A stretch of 64,000 bases of DNA, taken from positions 116,205,295-116,269,294 of the forward strand of contig NC_053397.1 in NCBI RefSeq assembly GCF_905171765.1, written 5' to 3'. The position numbers were made by a program, and so were the translations under genes. The notes under the pieces were generated by a model that was not told the origin of the DNA, ran no database searches, and was given only the letters and a program-made list of their open reading frames with translations. Numbering within the stretch: position 1 is the stretch's first letter; each line of letters opens with the position of its first letter. This stretch comes from Bufo bufo. Lineage: Eukaryota; Chordata; Amphibia; Anura; Bufonidae. Shown here piece after piece: positions 21,200 to 32,019 of this stretch.

Positions 21200-21555
21200 G
21201 ACCAGGGGCATACATACAAATCATTGAACACCATAGAAGAATCTGACTTCCCCCATGCTCCATCCATAGCTCCTCCCACTACCCTCTTGGGTCCGTCCTC
21301 CTGCCCCATGAGCTGTGCCTGATACTGCTTATTATATTGTATGCCATACCCCCATGAACTATGCCTGCTGTTTATTATATAGTGGACCATAACACCCATG
21401 CCTACTGCTGTGTATTATATAGCGTTCCACACTCCCAATGAACTGTTCCTGTTGCTGTTAATAATATAGAGTACCATACCCCCAATGAACTGTGCCTACT
21501 GCTACATATTATATAGTATCATACAACCCATGATCTGTGCCTGCTGATGTGTATT
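21200..21555. repeat. Minisatellite (tattatatag / ccatgaac unit), left part
   Basis: Degenerate tandem units of roughly 45-60 bp containing tgcctactgct, tattatatag and cataccccccatgaac motifs. The array resumes at 22,495, so the intervening LTR inserted into it. Confidence 0.8.
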
Positions 21556-22486
21556 TGCCCGCGGCAAAGTGTTGCTGTGAGAGCATGCGGTGGCAGTTTC
21601 TCGGCCTTCTGGGTGATTGCCGTGACATGGTTGCCACGCATGCTGTTGCCGGTGGTTACGTGTTTGCTTGTGTGTGCACTTCCTCTTTAAGTTGTAGCCT
21701 CCCTCTGTCTGGTGCTGTAAGGGTTAACTCCCTGACTGGGTGTGGTCACTTGGCTTATATCTTCTGTGGTTTCCTGGCTGGAGTCAGTTGTACTTCAGCT
21801 GTTGTTGGTGCTGGCGCTCTGCTCCAGTCCAGGGTGTTCCATCTGTCCAGTGAGGGCCTCCCTTGTGGTCATCAATGTTATCCCGGTGTCTCCTTCCCTT
21901 CCTGTCCCTATTTGTATGGAGTGGGTTATGTTCAGGGTGTTTGTATGTCTAGTTTGGTGTTACATGTCTGGTGGTGTTTGATGTCCAGCATGTTTACTAG
22001 ACATTCCCCTGTCTCTTGTTTATTGCAGCTATAGCTGTCCTGGGTTCCTGTGTGGTTTGTGGTGTGTGCTGTGTCCTTTAATGTTGGTGTGGACAGCAGC
22101 ACTAGTGCACGGGTTCCAGTCAGCGTGTCTGTGGCAGGTAAGTGTGTTATTGGTTTTGCTTACCTGCCATCTACTTATGCTGTATGTGTTCCCCTCTCCT
22201 TGTAGCCTGGCCTCTGATAGAGACTCCCGTTCATCCATTACTGGGATGAACAGGTCTTCCCTGCTCCTTGGTGAGGGATTACCAGGGTGACTTAGGGTCT
22301 CTAGGAATCCTGAGTATGAGTCGTCCTACCATCGGGGTCCGCTCATATGGTGAGGAGTCAGGGAGAGGATTAGGGACGCTGTAGGAGGTGACCTGCTCAC
22401 TTATTACTCCTTTTGGCCAGGCTGATTCCCTTTTACCCTTTGACATCGCACCGTGGGGCGTTTTTCTCCACTCCCCACCTTGACAG
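21556..22486 (+). mobile_element. Solo LTR, about 930 bp
   Basis: Inserted in the minisatellite and bounded by TGCCCGCGGC and CCTTGACA. The flanks gtatt and gtaca match at 3 of 5 positions, so the boundary is approximate. It has no internal region or second LTR, as expected after LTR-LTR recombination. The 165-aa frame at 21,537-22,034 has no known domain and is rejected as a gene. Confidence 0.65.
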
Positions 22487-22494
22487 TACAATAC

Positions 22495-22860
22495 CTCAAA
22501 TGAACTCCACCTACTGTGCATTATATAGTGTACCATACCCCCATGAACTGTACCTGCTGCATATTATATAGCGTACCATACCCCCATGAATGGTACCTAC
22601 TGATGCGTATTATATAGTAACCCATACCCCCATGAACTGCGCCTACTGCTGCATATTATAGTGTTCCATTCTCCCAATGAACTGTGCCTGCTGCTCCATA
22701 TTATATAGATTACCATGCCCAAGATGAACTGTGCCTACTGCTGCATAATATATAGTGTGCCTGCTATTGTTTATTATATAGTGATCCATACCCCCCATGA
22801 TTTGTGCGTGCTGTGTAATATATAGTGTACCATACCCCCATGAACCATGTAACATAAACT
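22495..22860. repeat. Minisatellite (tattatatag / ccatgaac unit), right part
   Basis: Continuation of the array at 21,200-21,555 with the same motifs. Confidence 0.8.
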
Positions 22861-22962
22861 CTGCCTCCTCATCCACTATCCACAGCCTTGGGCACAAGCC
22901 CCATGAATATTTATTTGAAACTTAAGTAGCAGTCCTGAATTTATTTACCTCTCCTGGCCTTC

Positions 22963-23456
22963 TTAGGCTACTTTCACACTAGCGTTCAGAGAGGATCCGT
23001 CTGGTGTCTGCACAGACGGACCCTCTCCTATAATGCAGACGTTTGGATCCGTTCAGAACGGATCCGTCTGCATTATAGTTTAGAAAAAATTCTAAGTCTG
23101 AAAGTTGTTCAGTTGTCCAGACTTTACTTTTAAAGTCAATGGGGGACGGATCCATTTGAAAATTGAGCCATATTGTGTCAACTTCAAACGGATCCGTCCC
23201 CATTGACTTACATTGTAAGTCTGGACGGATCCGTTTGCCTCCGCACGGCCAGGCGGACACCCGAACGTTCGGGTGTCCGCCTGCTGAGCGGAGCGGAGGC
23301 TGAACGCTGCCAGACTGATGCATTCTGAGCGGATCCGCATCCACTCAGAATGCAAGAATGCATTGGTAGCTGGACGGATGCGTTCGGGGCCGCTTGTGAG
23401 ACCCTTCAAACGGAGCTCACAAGCGGAGCCCCGACGCTAGTGTGAAAGTAGCCTTA
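22963..23456. repeat. Harbinger-like MITE, copy 1
   Basis: Flanked by TTA at 22,963-22,965 and 23,454-23,456. Inverted ends are ggctactttcacactagcg and cgctagtgtgaaagtagcc. The interior is rich in ggatccgt/acggatcc words. Trinucleotide TWA duplications are typical of PIF/Harbinger. Two further copies lie at 44,712 and 60,593. Confidence 0.88.
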
Positions 23457-23767
23457 GAGCGCAACAGTCAGGGCATGGGCAGATATTCATAGGACCTGCT
23501 GTATACAGGACCTGCTGGCAGAGGGACTTCTGTGGCATGGCCAATCTCACTAAAGTTTCACTGCTAATGCTGATTGGACAGCCCAGCGCTCATCAGAAAA
23601 ACAACACAGAGCCAGTGCTTATCATTACTTGGGCCAAGGCAGCTATTGATGTACTGGATAAGGAGGAAAGGGGCCAGGCCCAACAAGCATTAAGGCAGCA
23701 GGAAGCCAGAAGGCGGGGACCAAGCTCCAGACAGGGAATTGGGGCAGATCAGGACTCTGAGCCTGTA
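23457..23767. other. No recognisable feature
   Basis: Short non-coding interval between two MITEs. The 84-aa frame from 23,537 shows no domain and runs into the next MITE. Confidence 0.4.
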
Positions 23768-24426
23768 TTAAAGGGGTTGTCCGAGTTATGAAAGAAAAAT
23801 AATATAGCACTGAAAATCTGATGAGCAGCAATATATAACTGAGCTAAGCAAGTTTTATGCAAAAAATATATATATTTCCTCATTTCCCTGGTCCTTTTCT
23901 GGCCCTTTGTTTACATGCAATAAAAATATTCTCTGCCCCTCCCCCTGCACTGCTAAGGGAGTGGTTACAAGGGCTGCCCTGAGTGCTGAGAGAATCAACA
24001 GCAACTTGTAAGTGTAGAACTACAAGTCCCACCTGTATAATGACACTGCTAATACACACAGGATCTTCACCCTACCTTTTTGTGCAATGCTCTCTCTAGT
24101 CTGTCAGATCCTGTGCCCAGAATTGTCTCCTCACTGCCTAATGCAGCTAGCCAGTATGTGCAGCTGAAGGGGTTAAGAATCTTAGGAGAGAGAGAGCAGA
24201 TGGCAGTGAAGGGGGGGCGTGGCCAGCACAGTGACGTCTCGGTTTACAGGCTTGTAAACGACCTTTATCAGAACAGGGAGAGAAGCTGACATCACAGGTC
24301 ATGTGACCCTCAGTGAAATCTGAGAAACCAGCCACTGGAGATAAAGTGAGTTAATTGGAAAGCTGTTACATTTGCTTAGTTAGGAACATAGAAAGAACAA
24401 AAAAATAACTCGGATAACCCCTTTAA
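23768..24426. repeat. TTAA-type MITE, complete copy
   Basis: Flanked by TTAA (23,768 and 24,423) with inverted ends aggggttgtccgagttat and ataactcggataacccct. The right two-thirds matches 1-237. It is non-coding. TTAA flanks point to a piggyBac- or Kolobok-type transposase in trans. Confidence 0.85.
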
Positions 24427-24506
24427 GTGTAATTAGGGGCAGAGCCTTTCATTCATGGCCAGGCCCCCTTCGCTCATGGGCTCCATTGCAGCTGCAAGGT
24501 CTGCCT

Positions 24507-25044
24507 CTGATTGTCACCGCCAGACATCTGAGAAGCTCTGACAGACGTCCTTCAGAACCTCCTGCTTGAGGTTCTTTTGTTTTGCTTTCATTTTGTCATC
24601 CCGTTTCCCTCTCTCAGCTGTCATCAAGTTGCACTGATTGCATCCCTTTAAATCCCCTCCCATACCGCATCACTTTGCGGTTTATACAACTTCCTGGAGT
24701 GTGCTGATGCTAGAAGCTGTTTCTGCTGCACCCACAAGTTAAGTCTGTTTCTTTATTCCTGTTTTCCTGTTTGCTTGATCATAGGTGACCCTGACTCCCT
24801 CCGTATTAAGTGTAGGGAGCCGGTGGTCGTGTCCCCTCACTATTATAGGGTGTTCAGGTGTCATTCAGTCGAGGAACGAGGGTATGCAGTTTTCTACCAT
24901 TGAGATTTTTGCATATGCTGAGCAGTTAGGGAGAGAGCTAGGCTTGTTACAGGGCTTACCCTTCTGTTCCTTAGTTTTGGATCAAGTCAGTCTGATCTTC
25001 ATTTGTGTCTTCTAGTTTTCTGTAACACCATCCGTGACACTGAT
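24507..25044 (+). mobile_element. Solo LTR, 528 bp with perfect 5-bp duplication
   Basis: The LTR runs 24,512-25,039, starting TGTCACCGCC and ending ATCCGTGACA. It is flanked by exact CTGAT duplications (24,507-24,511 and 25,040-25,044). No internal sequence remains. The terminal bases resemble those of the LTR fragment at 46,273. Confidence 0.85.
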
Positions 25045-25952
25045 GGAGTTTTGCTACTACTCTGGAGGCAAGGTGATAAAAAAATAGCAATTCTGGTATT
25101 GTTTGTACATCTTGAGTTCATCATTCGGAATACATAATGCATAGGTTTTATAATACAGATCGTATGGATATGGTGTTTTTTTTTTTTACTTAAAGGTTTT
25201 GGACACCTTTTTTATGGCATTACACTTATTTTATGCTTGAAAAGAGAAACATTTCTTCAATTGTTTTTTTTACAAAAAATTAAAAAATTCTCAACTGCAG
25301 CTCACATTGCGTACTGCATTTTGTGCGGTGAAAAATTAGTCGTTGAAGATGCAGTCAGTCCAGGCTCCTCAATGTGCAGCCATACCACATTCTGATCACA
25401 TCAAAGTTGATCAGAATATTAGTTAGATGAGCATTTGGTAAATGCCTCAAGTGGCTGGAGACCAAACCATCAAGGAGTTTCACTGATGAATGTACAAAGA
25501 ACGGGACTGAGCAGCCTACAATGTATGAAAATTGATGCAGACTACAGAAGACAGCAAAGAGAACCCCCCCTCCAAAAATAAAATAAGAAATTAGGTCAGG
25601 TTCACATCACCGTTTATTTTTCCATTCTTCTGATCGATCAGAAGAACAGAAAAGTAAAGAAAAAAAACAGACGCTGTATTTTAAGCATCAGTTATACACA
25701 TTTTATATCTGTTTAGCCATTTCTGTTGCATTATTTTAGACAGAAAAAAGTCCTGCATGCATTTGCCCCCAAGAAACTATTGTTGCACTGGCATTTAAAT
25801 AGTTGCAAAAATGCAGTTTGCAACTATTTTTACACCAGACGACCTTAAACCCTAGTGTTCTGCATAGTGGAAATTATTTTATAAATTTCAGCTAGCTACA
25901 ATAAAAACTGCATCCTGAATGCATGTCTGAACTGCACTATGTGCGAGCACCC
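25045..25952. other. AT-rich, no recognisable feature
   Basis: Non-coding AT-rich DNA. No terminal repeats or long frames were recognised. Confidence 0.5.
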
Positions 25953-25955
25953 TAA

Positions 25956-26945
25956 GGCTGCGATCACACGGGCGAGATTTCCGCGCAGGTGCAATCCGGT
26001 AGGTGAACGTATTGCACCCACACTGAATCCCGACCCATTCATTTCAATGGGGCTGTTCAGATGAGCTGTGATTTTCACGCATCACTTGTGCGTTGCGTGA
26101 AAATCGCAGCATGATCTATATTCTGCGTTTTTCACGCAACGCAGGCCCCATAGAAGTTAATGGGGTTGCGTGAAAATCGCAAGCATCCGCAAGCAAGTGC
26201 AGATGCGGTGCGATTTTCACGCATGGTTGCTAGGAGACGATCGGGATGGAGACCCGATCATTATTATTTTCCCTTATAACATGGTTATAAGGGAAAATAA
26301 TAGCATTCTGAATACAGAATGCATAGTAAACTAGCGCTGGAGGGGTTAAAAATAAATAAATTTAACTCACCTTAGTCCACTTGATCGCGCAGCCCGGCAT
26401 CTCCTTCTGTCTCCTTTGCTGAACAGGACCTGTGGTGAGCATTAATTACAGGTAAAGGACCTTTGGTGACGTCACTCCGGTCATCACATGATCCATCACA
26501 TGATCTTTTACCATGGTGATGGATCATGTGATGACCGGAGTGACGTCACCAAAGGTCCTTTACCTGTAATTAATGCTCACCACAGGTCCTGTTCAGCAAA
26601 GGAGACAGAAGGAGATGACGGGCTACGCGATCAAGTGGACTAAGGTGAGTTAAATTATTTTTATTTATTTTTAACCCCTCCAGCGCTAGTTTACTTTGCA
26701 TTCTGTATTCAGAATGCTATTATTTTCCCTTATAACTATGTTATAAGGAGAAATAATACAATCTACAGAACACCGATCCCAAGCCGAACTTCTGTGAAGA
26801 AGTTCGGGTTTGGGTACCAAACATGGGCGATTTTTCTCACGCGAGTGCAAAATGCATTACAATGTTTTGCACTCGCGCGGAAAAATCGCGGGTGTTCCCG
26901 CAACGCACCCGCACATTTTCCCGCAACGCCCGTGTGAACCCAGCC
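25956..26945. repeat. Large foldback element with about 230-bp inner palindrome
   Basis: Outer ends ggctgcgatcacacgggcg and cgcccgtgtgaacccagcc are imperfect inverted repeats. Inside, two arms of about 230 bp (about 26,263-26,490 and 26,513-26,755) are nearly perfect inverted copies around a 22-base centre. Left-arm tgacgtcactccggtcatca pairs with the right-arm tgatgaccggagtgacgtca. The left outer region repeats gcgtgaaaatcgca words. No coding capacity. Confidence 0.85.
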
Positions 26946-27555
26946 ACAAAGCGCAGTTGGAATGTAGTTGTGACGCAGATACTTTATCAACAAACATGCT
27001 TTCAGAAAGTGGTGAAGCCAGCTTCAATTAATTCAATCATTTAGATGGTTTCTGCTATGCAGAACACCACAGTTTAAATAGGCTACCAAACTGGCTAAAT
27101 TCTATAAGGCCTCGTTCACCTCTCTGTCAAGGATATCTGGCTTCCTGAGCCGGCATAAATGCCAGCTGTCGCTAGACAAAAATACTTTGCATGCATCGTT
27201 TTTGTCCGGCCGAAAGCCAGCATTGATGCCAGAAAGTGGCTGGATCACCGACAGGCCTTAATTTCAATCAATAGAGATCTGGCAGTGAAGTAGAGAATCT
27301 TTTTGGTCCGTGCCTCAGCAATGTCCTATATCTTGCCGTATCTTGTGGAATGCAGACAAGATTGCAGCATCCGCTGGAAGGAGTGCACTTGGCCAGTGCC
27401 CATGCATTGCGGACTGCTACTTTCAGTAGTCAGCACAGGCATGGAGCCCTTACGTTTGTGTGCATGAGTCCTAACTGAGTTGTGAATGTGCATGTTTTTT
27501 AATGCAGTCATTTCATGCTGCCAACTGCATCACATCTGCATTTTGTGGCAGCACC
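26946..27555. other. No recognisable feature
   Basis: Non-coding. Short frames here are unsupported. Confidence 0.45.
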
Positions 27556-27904
27556 CTTAGGCGGGGGTCACACGTGACTGAATAACCATTTACCGATGTG
27601 GATTCACATGTAGCAAATCCGCAGCATTGTACAGTGTCGGCTAAGTGGAAAAAATTTCAGAATTCTTATCCACAGACTGCATAAAATAAATGCAGCAGAA
27701 AAGCTGCAATATTGGAAATTAGAAATCTGCAGCATTTCAATTTATGCAGCAGATTTCACAGAGGGTGAAATCTGCTGGCTTTTCCACAGCAAAACCCGCA
27801 TGTAATACATGCCTTTTGTTTTTGCATTATTTGCTGTGAAAACGCACCATAAAACACAATGGATTTTTCAGCTGCATGTTCCATTATGTGTGACCCAGAC
27901 CTTA
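27556..27904. repeat. MITE with ttaggcgggggtcacac-type ends
   Basis: Inverted ends ttaggcgggggtcacac and gtgtgacccagacctta. Interior motifs gcagatttcac and gtgaaatctgc also pair. Non-coding. Confidence 0.7.
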
Positions 27905-28021
27905 AGATGATGTCACAAGCTGCGGGTGTTCTGCGCTTTTCGTGTGGCAAAAAATGCACACACAAAAAAAAAAACCTATGCGTTTTTTTGCAATAACATA
28001 CATGCATTTGTGGTCGTGGCT

Positions 28022-28097
28022 GAAATTAGCCCCAGGCAGGCGTGCCCGTCTTGACACCTAACCGGCTGAGTTGCGCCTGGAGCCGGGTACGAGGGCA
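28022..28097 (-). repeat. B-like terminal sequence of the DIRS-order element
   Basis: Minus strand reads ggctccaggcgcaactcagccgg..., similar to B1 and B2 of the element at 47,600-52,319 over about 28 bases (roughly three-quarters identical). Only one B-like copy was found, and no adjacent A copy, so this end is probably incomplete. Confidence 0.5.
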
Positions 28098-28269
28098 GCC
28101 TATAAGAGGGGTGCCCTAAGTGAGAGGATTAGAAAAAGGGGAATGGGAGGGAGGGTCAACGACCGGATCGGGCCCAAAAGGGTTGCCATCAAGGGCGGAT
28201 GAAATCCTCTGAAACATCTCACCCGTGACCCCCTGTCTACGGGAAGGGGGGGTTGACCCTGCTTTTCTG

Positions 28270-28512
28270 GACCCCATGCAAGGTGGCCCTAACCGCATCC
28301 CCTCAAATGGAGCATGACGTGGCATTGGACGCCCGCAAGGTACAACTTAATGGTGTTGTGTGAGAGATTTAGGTGATAATGACAATGAGCGATGAAGGCC
28401 ATGATGTACGAGATATCAGCTAGATCGCCCTGCGGGTGGAGCCTGGAAAAATTCTGGAAGGTTCTTAGGCCAGATTGCTAGTTCCTGGCCGTATTTGGAG
28501 CGAGGGACTGCT
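28270..28512 (-). pseudogene. Tyrosine recombinase, N-terminal core-binding fragment
   Basis: Minus-strand translation gives QSLAPNTARN, a TAG stop, QSGLRTFQNFS, then DISYIMAFIAHCHYHLNLSH and NTIKLYLAGVQC. This is the SAM-like DNA-binding half of DIRS-order tyrosine recombinases, which integrate the circular cDNA. The catalytic half with its Arg, His and Tyr residues does not follow: only about 170 bp remain before the terminal sequence. This protein is why the element is placed in the DIRS order. Confidence 0.75.
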
Positions 28513-28545
28513 GCGCCAGGCCCCTTGCTGAGGAGAGGAGAGCAC

Positions 28546-30104
28546 TCAGACCATGGTCAGGGAACTGAATGCCGGGGTCGGACATCTGAGAGCTTCGGGC
28601 ATGACCTGGAAAAAGAGGGGAAAATTTAATCGGGACAATGCATCTGCCGCAATGATTTGCTGGCCCGGAACGTGGCTGCAGTGTAAATGGAAATTGTGAG
28701 AAAGGGAAAGCCAGACAAGCCAGCGTAAAAGTGACATTATTTTTTAGACTTAGCCCTACCTTTGGTTATGATGTCCACTAGGGCCTGATTGTCGGTGACG
28801 AACATCACCGGCGAGTTGGCCCACAGATGACCCCAGGCCTGTGCGGCTGCGACAATGGGGTACAATTCCAACAGGGAGGAGGTGCTGATTGATTCGGCAT
28901 CCGCCAGGACGGACGTGGGCCAACGGTCAACCAGCCAATGGCGACCGCAAATGGTTGCGTAACCTCAGGAAGCGGCAGCATCCGACAAGATAGTAGTGAA
29001 GGAGGGCGACCATGGAGGAACGAAGAGGGCAATGCCGTTCCAGCGGGAGAGGAACAACTCTCACATGGCCAGGTCTGCCATGGCGTGGCTGTCCAATCGG
29101 ATGACGCTGTCCTCGGGCGCCGAGGGAAGAAGCTGGAGTAGCCTTGATACGAAAATCCTGCCCTGGGGCATGATCCTAGAGGCAAAATTGAGCCGGCCCA
29201 GAAGAGATTGTAACTCGACTTTGGTAAGGCACCCGGAGGAGGCAGCGTGGGCAATAACCTCTCGGCATTGGGCGAGCTTCTCTTCTGGGAGGCTGGCTTC
29301 CAAACAGACGGAATCGAGAACGATGCCCAGGAATGTGACCCTAGTGGCGGGATCTTCAGTTTTGGCCTGGGCGAAACCGAAACCTCTAGACTAGAGAATA
29401 GCTCTAGGAGGGTGGCGAGATTGCCTGATCTGTCCTGTGGGCCCTCAATGATCAGAAAATCATCCAGGTAATGGATGACCGTCTGCAGTCTGCCGTGATA
29501 GACCAGGATCCAGTGGAGTGCCTTGGCGAACTGGTCGAACAAACCAAGGGCTGCTTTTAGAGCCGAAAGTGAGCCTGTTGGCAAAGTAATAATGGCCAGC
29601 CCACTTAATGCCATAGTACTGCCATAACTGAGGTTGGATGGGGAGGAGCTTGAATGTATCCGCGATGTCCGCTTTTGCCAACCAAGCTCCTCTACCATAC
29701 AACAGAATGGCTCGTATGGGCTCGTCTATGGAGTAATATTTCATGGAGAACTCCTCTGAAGGAATGAGTGAATTAAGGCTAGGAACATGAGGGGCGGACA
29801 GGTCAGAGATCAACCTTTTTTTATTAGTGTTTTTTTTGGAGACCAGGCTGATAGGGTTGATACGCCACGAATGAAAGTGTATGGATAGAAAGGGACCTAT
29901 AAGGAAACCTTTATCTACTTCGGACTGTATTAAATCCCTCGCTGCTACTGGATCCCCGGTGGCTGACAGAAAATTCCTGCCCTCCCAAGAGACCTGCGGT
30001 AGTGCGACGAGCCCGGTGTGGAATACCTCCGAGAAGCCTGCCAACAGGAACGCCACAAAGTGCTCGTCATGGTGGCCTCGGAGGAGAGCTGCCAGGAGGT
30101 CCAC
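28546..30104 (-). pseudogene. DIRS-order reverse transcriptase and RNase H, frameshifted
   Basis: The RT begins after the gag stop near 30,120. SWRINPISLVSKKNTNKKRLISDLS and AKADIADTFKLLPI (with an RT Asp) lie in the frame 29,460-30,104; the catalytic YLDDFLIIEG lies in an overlapping frame ending at 28,805. A third frame (29,303-29,061) carries VELQSLLGRLNFASRIMPQGR, a connection region. RNase H follows with TDNQALVDIITKG and HVPGQQIIAADALSRL (28,546-28,800). At least three frame changes are needed, so it is inactive. The RT-RNase H-recombinase order and the absence of an integrase support the DIRS placement. Confidence 0.85.
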
Positions 30105-30119
30105 GTTAATGTGGGCTAG

Positions 30120-30464
30120 TCAGGATTGTTTAGCCGTCCTCTTGGGACAGGAGGAACGAGGGTGGGCCCTAAAGCACAAGGAGCATACGTGGAGGGCTCT
30201 GCAACTGCAATAGGAGCAACCACCTGTATTGAAATTATTACAGACTTGGCTCCTAATGGGGCGACCGAGCTTGTCGGTTGAAGGGGTGACATCTTGGGTC
30301 CCGTAGACCCCCGGGAGAGCTCGGTCCTGCGCGGTATGGGCGGTGTTTGGACACCACTCGGAGGTATAAAATATAGACTGACACACCGCGCAAGTGGGTG
30401 CCCTGAGCCCCGCGAAGTGACAGCAGAATAGTTCTGTATCAATACTAGCCCATCTGGTGACATA
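30120..30464 (-). pseudogene. Gag C-terminus with Cys/His knuckles
   Basis: Minus-strand frame with YVTRWASIDTELFCCHFAGLR followed by a zinc-binding array, VCNNFNTGGCSYCSCRALHVCSLC and FRAHPRSSCP. It ends at a stop just before RT. This is the second half of gag, separated from the first half by the retroposon at 30,475-30,888. Similar CxxFNxGxC knuckles are known in DIRS-order gag proteins. Confidence 0.75.
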
Positions 30465-30898
30465 CTGAAATTGATTCAAACAAAAAAGAGACTGCGCTGC
30501 AGAAAGAATATTGCTTTTCTTTTCTTTTCTTATCCTCTCTCCTCGGATTAAAAGGGAAGAAAGCTGGGTTTTCACCAGGTTCACAGGTTGTAACAAAATC
30601 CTCCTCAGATCTACAAGTGCCTGCAGAGTGCAAATAGAAACTCCATATGGTGAAGTACTGCCACTGTGTTTTACAACCGCAAGGAAGAAATATACTCACA
30701 AGATTCCATTCACAGTGTGCGTATTTATCACCACTTGTGTCCCCACATCTCCATAGGCTTCATCAAACACCTTCTCTGGTATTCCTAAATCTTCTCATAG
30801 ATCCAAAGTTAAAAATATAACAAGCATTCAGATCAGCCTGCACAGACGCCCGACCCGGGTTTCGCTACAACGCTTCTTCAGGAGCTCTCTGAAATTGA
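30465..30898 (-). mobile_element. 414-bp retroposon with 10-bp duplication and hammerhead-like 5' end
   Basis: The insert 30,475-30,888 is flanked by exact CTGAAATTGA copies (30,465-30,474 and 30,889-30,898). It lies inside the gag gene of the DIRS-order element. Its minus-strand 5' end carries CTGAAGA, a short weak hairpin, GAAAC, and a 2-bp stem III closing on GTC, the hammerhead layout. The rest is non-coding and ends in a T-rich segment. Confidence 0.75.
30852..30886 (-). ncRNA. Hammerhead-like motif, degenerate
   Basis: On the minus strand the boxes CTGAAGA and GAAAC surround a weak stem II. AC-CCGG-GT followed by C gives a 2-bp stem III and a GTC cleavage triplet. Stem I pairing is only about 4 bp, so activity is unlikely. 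Confidence 0.4.
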
Positions 30899-31647
30899 GC
30901 CAGAGCTGCTGCCGCTTTTGCCGAGAAAGATCAATGGTAATCGTAGAAGGCTGAACCCCCATACTTGTGCCCCAGGTCGGTGACCAGGTACAAATAGGTA
31001 TCCAGCTCTTCCCTTCTCTCCGGTTGTGCGGTGCAGACAATGTCCCTAAAAAGGCTGAACGCAAGGACAAACTCGGGAATGGATAACTTGGCCCTAAGGA
31101 CCACGGACACATCTCCACAATTGATCACCCTGTTTTCGGGTCCATCTTGGGCGGCAATGAGAACTGACGCAAGATTTACATCCTTCCCTGCCAGGATGTC
31201 TCGTTTGAGATTTTCTGGGATAAAATGTGAGGGGGCCACTTGGGGAATAGAGCTGGGTGTACCTGGCGTCAGGCAAATGGAAGTGGAGGCGGTGGCCAGT
31301 GGGCCGAGTGCAGGGGGCGCCAAGGAGGCCCATGATTTCAGTTCCGTTACTCTAGCTTGGACGTCAGCCACCGAGTCTACCAGTGTGTTCATGGTGGACT
31401 GTAGCCGAACCAGCGAGAGCTGGATGGATGACGTGCCCGGCTGATCCCTGGAAGGGTTAGGGCCGGTCATGAGCAGTTTAGAAAGTTCTGCCTTTCTGGC
31501 GGAGGCTGGGTGCGGAATGCCCCTCTTGTTAAGTTCCGCAAGTAATTTTGGAATGGTCCAATTCCTTAGGGACGAAGGACCGGCTTGGCCCGAAACAAAC
31601 GTTTCAGGGACAGAAAGGCTGTCATCTATATCGGAGGCTCGAGACAT
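30899..31647 (-). pseudogene. Gag N-terminus with SAP-like motif
   Basis: The best start is the ATG at 31,647 (MSRASDIDDSLS), because a strong splice acceptor lies 8 bases upstream. Residues about 28-58 (WTIPKLLAELNKRGIP and ARKAELSKLL) fit the SAP helix-extension-helix DNA-binding motif. A coiled-coil-like stretch follows (LQSTMNTLVDSVADVQARVTELKSW), then a gag-like body (FIPENLKRDILAGKDVNLASVL...FVLAFSLFRDI). The coding sequence runs to ALAQFQ, where the retroposon entered. A SAP motif could tie the particle or nucleic-acid complex to DNA; that is inference. Confidence 0.75.
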
Positions 31648-32019
31648 GCTTGACCTGTGAAAAAAGAGAAGCCAGGAGGGGTGATGGAGAAAAGAACCGA
31701 GAAGGTGCGAGAAAACAGAGATATGAACGTACCCGAATACAGAACACCATAACACGGACTAGAAAGAGAAAATCGACCTGTCCGGATAGATGAAGAATCT
31801 GATTAACCGTGAAACATTGAACCGTTGGGGTCGCAGAGGATTTCAGTGAGCACTTACCTGGACAGGACTGACTGGAACCTGGAAACAGGCTAGAACCTGA
31901 AAGAAAAGGGAAAATAGAAAAAGAAACAAGCGAAAACCTGAGAGCGCTGTATAAGGAATGACCCCAGACCTGTTTGAGTCAGGCGTACTGAGCGTATCAG
32001 ATTGGCTATTGACAGAAAA

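Noticed and set aside
21537..22034. 165-aa frame as a host gene
   Set aside because: It lies within a solo LTR, is cysteine- and valine-rich without a known domain, and shows no exon structure.
28084..28112. An inverted A-type repeat beside the B-like end of the 28 kb element (DIRS1-style inverted termini)
   Set aside because: Plus-strand cagcctataagaggggt is only weakly similar to the A core and could be chance.
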